NCBI GenBank assembly: GCA_041567895.1
Contig: JBFGAX010000008.1
Coordinates: 1-64,000, forward strand
Reading direction: 5' to 3'
DNA: 64,000 nucleotides
Source: JABDOU01 sp041567895
GTDB taxonomy: Bacteria; Actinomycetota; Acidimicrobiia; Spongiisociales; SHLN01
Shown here: positions 61,375 to 64,000 of the stretch, in pieces
How the letters are laid out: each line of letters opens with the position of its first letter
How positions within the stretch are numbered: position 1 is the first letter of the stretch
Made by a program: the position numbers and the translations under genes
The notes under the pieces: generated by a model
What the model was told of the DNA's origin: nothing
Database searches by the model: none
Seen by the model: only the letters and a program-made list of their open reading frames with translations

Positions 61375-63476
61375 TGTTCGCACAGGCCGGCACGGACAGA
61401 AGTTTGCTCGACAACACCGTCCTCGATCAGTGGGAGATCCCGTTCGGGGATTGGATGGACCAGGTGGTCGACTGGATCGCCGTAAACCTCCAAACCTTGC
61501 TGGGCTGGATCGAAGAACCGTTCCAGGTCCTGATCAACGCGATCGTTCGCGACGGCCTCGCCAAAGTCTCGTGGGTGTGGGTTGTCCTCGGCATGGCGCT
61601 CCTTGCTTCGCTCATTCGCAACATCAAAGTCGGCTTCTTCGTGGGAGGGGCACTTACGATTTGTGGCCTCCTCGGCAATGCCTATTGGATCGAAACTGCT
61701 CGCACCATCGGTTTCATCGCAGTCGCTGTCATCTTGTGTGTGATCATCGGTATCCCGATTGGCGTCATGGCCGGTCGCTTCGACAATGTCTGGCAAGTAG
61801 TTCGACCCGTACTGGATGCGATGCAGGTCGTCCACTCCTTCGTCTACATGCTTCCGTTCATCTTCTTCTGGGGCATCGGCGAGGTGTCGGCGACCATGGT
61901 GACCATGATCTTCGCTCTACCACCTTTGATCCGTTTGACGAACCTGGGAATCAGACAGGTGCCTGCTGACGTTGTCGAAGCCAGCCGAGCGTATGGTGCT
62001 TCCGAGATGAAGGTCCTCGTGGACGTCCAGTTGCCCCTTGCCCGGCCGGCCATTATGACCGGCATCAATCAGACCTTGTTGTTGGCAATCTCCATGCTGG
62101 GCATTGCGGCCATCATGGGCGCGGGCGGACTAGGACGTTTGCTTTTCCGTGCGCTCTCGAACCAGGACGTTTCGCTGGCGGCATCCGCCGGCCTCGCCTT
62201 CTTCCTCGTGGCGGTTGTTCTGGACCGTATGTCTCAAAGAGAAGGCACTGACGGCGGCAACCTCTTCCGCCGCATCCATCAGGCCTGGGTCCACCGAACC
62301 GATCCTGAATCGCTGATCCCGGAAGCGGACGAAGAATCGGCCATCACGGTCTACAAGCAGACCGACAGATACGCAGGTATCAATGCAAAGGAACGTGCGC
62401 CTATGGCCATCACGTTTGCAGGCGCCGTCGTGGTCGCGATTTCCGTATTTTTGCCGTGGACCAGCAACGCCGGCAAGTTCAGCGCTTTCGGCCGTCGCGT
62501 CGACCAGGACCTCGAAGGCATGTCGTTCAATGGCCTGGCCCTGTCAGGTGGATCCTGGTTCGGCATCATCATTGGCCTCGCCGCCCTCTTCGTTCTTGCA
62601 GCCGTCATTTCGGCCTGGCGCTCACCGGGGATAGGACCCCGATGGCTGACAGCCGACGGTGCTGTGTTGGGCTCTATTGCGATGCTGATCGTCGGACTGT
62701 CACATCTGATTGCTTCCCCATTCAGCTTGGCGAACGACCCTGGAACGGGGATTGGCGTGATAGTCGCAGTTGTCGGTGGCTTGATCGCGACGGTAGGAGC
62801 CGTTTTGTGGATTCGGGTGGCGGATCACTCCCCGCTACATCCGCTCAGCCTCGATATCGCTTGGGGACGCGTCATAGGGGTCGGAATCGCCGTAACGGTG
62901 CTTGTGATTGGGATGTTCTCCGGCTGGAGTTTCGACGGTCGTCAGGATGTCGTTATTTCGCCAGAACTGCAGGCAGAGATCGATCAACTGCAACAAGAGG
63001 CGAGGGATAACCCGGCGGACGCCGGGCCCATTGCCGCCCGACTCTCCGCCCTGATGGCGGGCGCCCAGAGCTCCGGAGTCGTCGTTACCGACGGCATAAG
63101 CGAGAACGGTTCACGGCTCGGCATCATTACAACGCTCGCCGGTCTCATCGGACTCGGAACCACGTTGAAAGCGTCCGGGGTTTTCGGTCGAAACGAAATG
63201 ACTCAGTGGCGGTGGAGCGCCATCACTGCCGGGATCGGAGCCGGCGTTGCCGCTGTGTCTCTGGCGTGGATCGTGACACATATCCGATCTGCCGATCCCA
63301 ACTATGTCAGTGGCATCGGATCCTTTCTTGCATTGATGGGCGGAGTCTTCCTCATGGCGTCGACCAGCTCTGTTCTCAATGAGTTTCGTCGCTCAAAAGT
63401 GTATGACGATGATGTGGCTGTCGACGTGCTCGAGGTCGCAACCGCCGAAAAGGAGTCCGCCGAAGTCACCGTGTGA
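61371..63476 (+). CDS. proW: Glycine betaine ABC transporter permease, ProW-like with extra C-terminal membrane region
   Basis: A 701-residue protein. Residues about 60-290 are a ProW/OpuAB permease, with an N-terminal amphipathic part, six helices and the EAA loop EASRAYGASEMKVLVDVQLPLARPA (in part). Residues about 335-690 add roughly seven further hydrophobic helices with an extracytoplasmic stretch QDVVISPELQAEIDQLQQEA; I know no such domain in standard ProW. GTG 61371 overlaps the proV stop; ATG 61374 is also possible. The tail is acidic. Role of the extension unknown. Confidence 0.87.
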   Translation: MMFAQAGTDRSLLDNTVLDQWEIPFGDWMDQVVDWIAVNLQTLLGWIEEPFQVLINAIVRDGLAKVSWVWVVLGMALLASLIRNIKVGFFVGGALTICGLLGNAYWIETARTIGFIAVAVILCVIIGIPIGVMAGRFDNVWQVVRPVLDAMQVVHSFVYMLPFIFFWGIGEVSATMVTMIFALPPLIRLTNLGIRQVPADVVEASRAYGASEMKVLVDVQLPLARPAIMTGINQTLLLAISMLGIAAIMGAGGLGRLLFRALSNQDVSLAASAGLAFFLVAVVLDRMSQREGTDGGNLFRRIHQAWVHRTDPESLIPEADEESAITVYKQTDRYAGINAKERAPMAITFAGAVVVAISVFLPWTSNAGKFSAFGRRVDQDLEGMSFNGLALSGGSWFGIIIGLAALFVLAAVISAWRSPGIGPRWLTADGAVLGSIAMLIVGLSHLIASPFSLANDPGTGIGVIVAVVGGLIATVGAVLWIRVADHSPLHPLSLDIAWGRVIGVGIAVTVLVIGMFSGWSFDGRQDVVISPELQAEIDQLQQEARDNPADAGPIAARLSALMAGAQSSGVVVTDGISENGSRLGIITTLAGLIGLGTTLKASGVFGRNEMTQWRWSAITAGIGAGVAAVSLAWIVTHIRSADPNYVSGIGSFLALMGGVFLMASTSSVLNEFRRSKVYDDDVAVDVLEVATAEKESAEVTV

Positions 63477-63499
63477 ACCAACACGCAGCTGACGTTTCA

Positions 63500-63528
63500 T
63501 TACCGATTAGATCACAACCGCATGTAAT
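63500..63528 (+). promoter_or_regulatory. Candidate promoter for the betaine-binding protein gene
   Basis: TTACCG (63500-63505), 17 bases and TGTAAT (63523-63528) form a possible sigma-70 promoter; the -10 matches five of six positions. It is about 75 bases before the binding-protein start and would allow extra expression of the binding protein relative to proVW. Confidence 0.4.
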
Positions 63529-63603
63529 GTGGTCGAAGCCCCCATCTGTCCGTTCCGGCGGAGGTGCGTCGTCCAAAAGACCCCGAGAAAGGGAATACAA
63601 CAT

Positions 63604-64000
63604 ATGAGAAACAACAGGCTGATCCTGTTACTGGTGGCCCTGGCGCTTGTCGCCGCTGCCTGTGGCGGCAGCGAAACCAGCGATCCGGAGACCGTAACTC
63701 CAGAGGAGACGACGGCAACAACCGTCGCGACAACTGAAGCGCCAGAAGAAGAGCCCATGGCCCTGCCGGGCGAAGGCGTCTCGGTGACTCAGGCTCGCGC
63801 AGACTGGTCGACCGGTTACGTCCAGGCCGCCATCTATCAGCAGCTCCTGGAAGAGCTCGGCTACGAGGTCAGCGACCCCGCAGACCTGGAACTCGGACCA
63901 TCGCTCGCCTATCTGTCAATGGCACAGGGTGACTTCGACTTCTGGGTCAACAGCTGGTACCCGGGTCACAACAGCTGGTGGGACCCAGAACTGCCAGACG
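63604..64000 (+). CDS. proX: Glycine betaine-binding lipoprotein, partial (cut by window edge)
   Basis: The first 132 codons are present. A lipoprotein signal peptide ends at Cys20 (VAAAC), then a Thr/Glu linker to about residue 50. The following sequence VTQARADWSTGYVQAAIYQQLLEELGYEV, quoted in part here as DWSTGYVQAAIYQQLLEELG, and GDFDFWVNSWYPGHNSWW are typical of ProX/OpuAC-type domains, with aromatic residues for the quaternary ammonium cage. ATG 63604 follows AAAGGGA. The gene continues beyond the window. Confidence 0.92.
   Translation, partial: MRNNRLILLLVALALVAAACGGSETSDPETVTPEETTATTVATTEAPEEEPMALPGEGVSVTQARADWSTGYVQAAIYQQLLEELGYEVSDPADLELGPSLAYLSMAQGDFDFWVNSWYPGHNSWWDPELPD

Overview
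The window is a contiguous piece of a high-G+C bacterial chromosome, most simply read as an actinobacterium, possibly an Acidimicrobiia-type lineage. This assignment is an inference. It rests on the actinobacterial-style RpoB rifampicin region, a predicted F420-dependent luciferase-like enzyme, lipoproteins with long Thr/Ser linkers, and a cyclase/ATPase/TPR regulator of the AfsR type. I saw no tRNA, rRNA, CRISPR array, transposase or phage gene. Coding density is very high and many adjacent genes overlap by 4 bases (ATGA or GTGA).

Layout. 1-3079 (minus) is the str operon rpsL-rpsG-fusA-tuf (tuf cut by the window edge). 3501-9750 holds a heterodimer/homodimer-type ABC exporter, then on the plus strand a drug-type ABC pair, a hypothetical protein, a Sel1/TPR-like protein and a Thr-rich lipoprotein; this block separates rpoC from rpsL. 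9812-17083 (minus) is rpoB-rpoC. 17552-21407 has an IclR regulator, a mini CREST-type membrane protein, a PhnZ/MIOX-like HD protein and a DgcA-like flavoprotein demethylase. 21394-31061 has an MFS carrier, a thioesterase, an enamidase-like amidohydrolase, a DUF1185 protein, a two-gene molybdenum hydroxylase, an F420-type oxidoreductase, a nicotinamidase and an SDR, which together look like a nicotinate or N-heterocycle module. 31048-34446 is the large regulator. 34487-43277 is a galactoside system: sugar ABC importer without its own ATPase, DeoR regulator, GH36 alpha-galactosidase, galT and galK.

43298-51427 (minus) is an eight-gene operon that I read as carnitine/gamma-butyrobetaine catabolism: a beta-keto acid cleavage enzyme, PEBP protein, carnitine dehydrogenase fused to a betainyl-CoA thioesterase, acyl-CoA dehydrogenase, PEP mutase/isocitrate lyase-like protein, ADP-forming CoA ligase, TfoX-like protein and a CaiD-type crotonobetainyl-CoA hydratase. 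Divergent from it, 51555-56821 (plus) is a form I aerobic carbon monoxide dehydrogenase operon, coxM-coxS-coxL, whose large subunit carries the diagnostic AYRCSFR active-site loop, followed by an XdhC/CoxI-YHS fusion and coxG. 56818-64000 contains a class II aldolase, a NUDIX hydrolase, a BetA-like choline dehydrogenase, a small unknown protein and a glycine betaine/proline betaine importer (ProV, an enlarged ProW, and the start of ProX).

Taken together the right half suggests a heterotroph that imports quaternary amines, converts choline and carnitine to glycine betaine, may demethylate the product, and supplements energy by oxidising CO. The pathway assignments come from family recognition and gene context and have not been tested.
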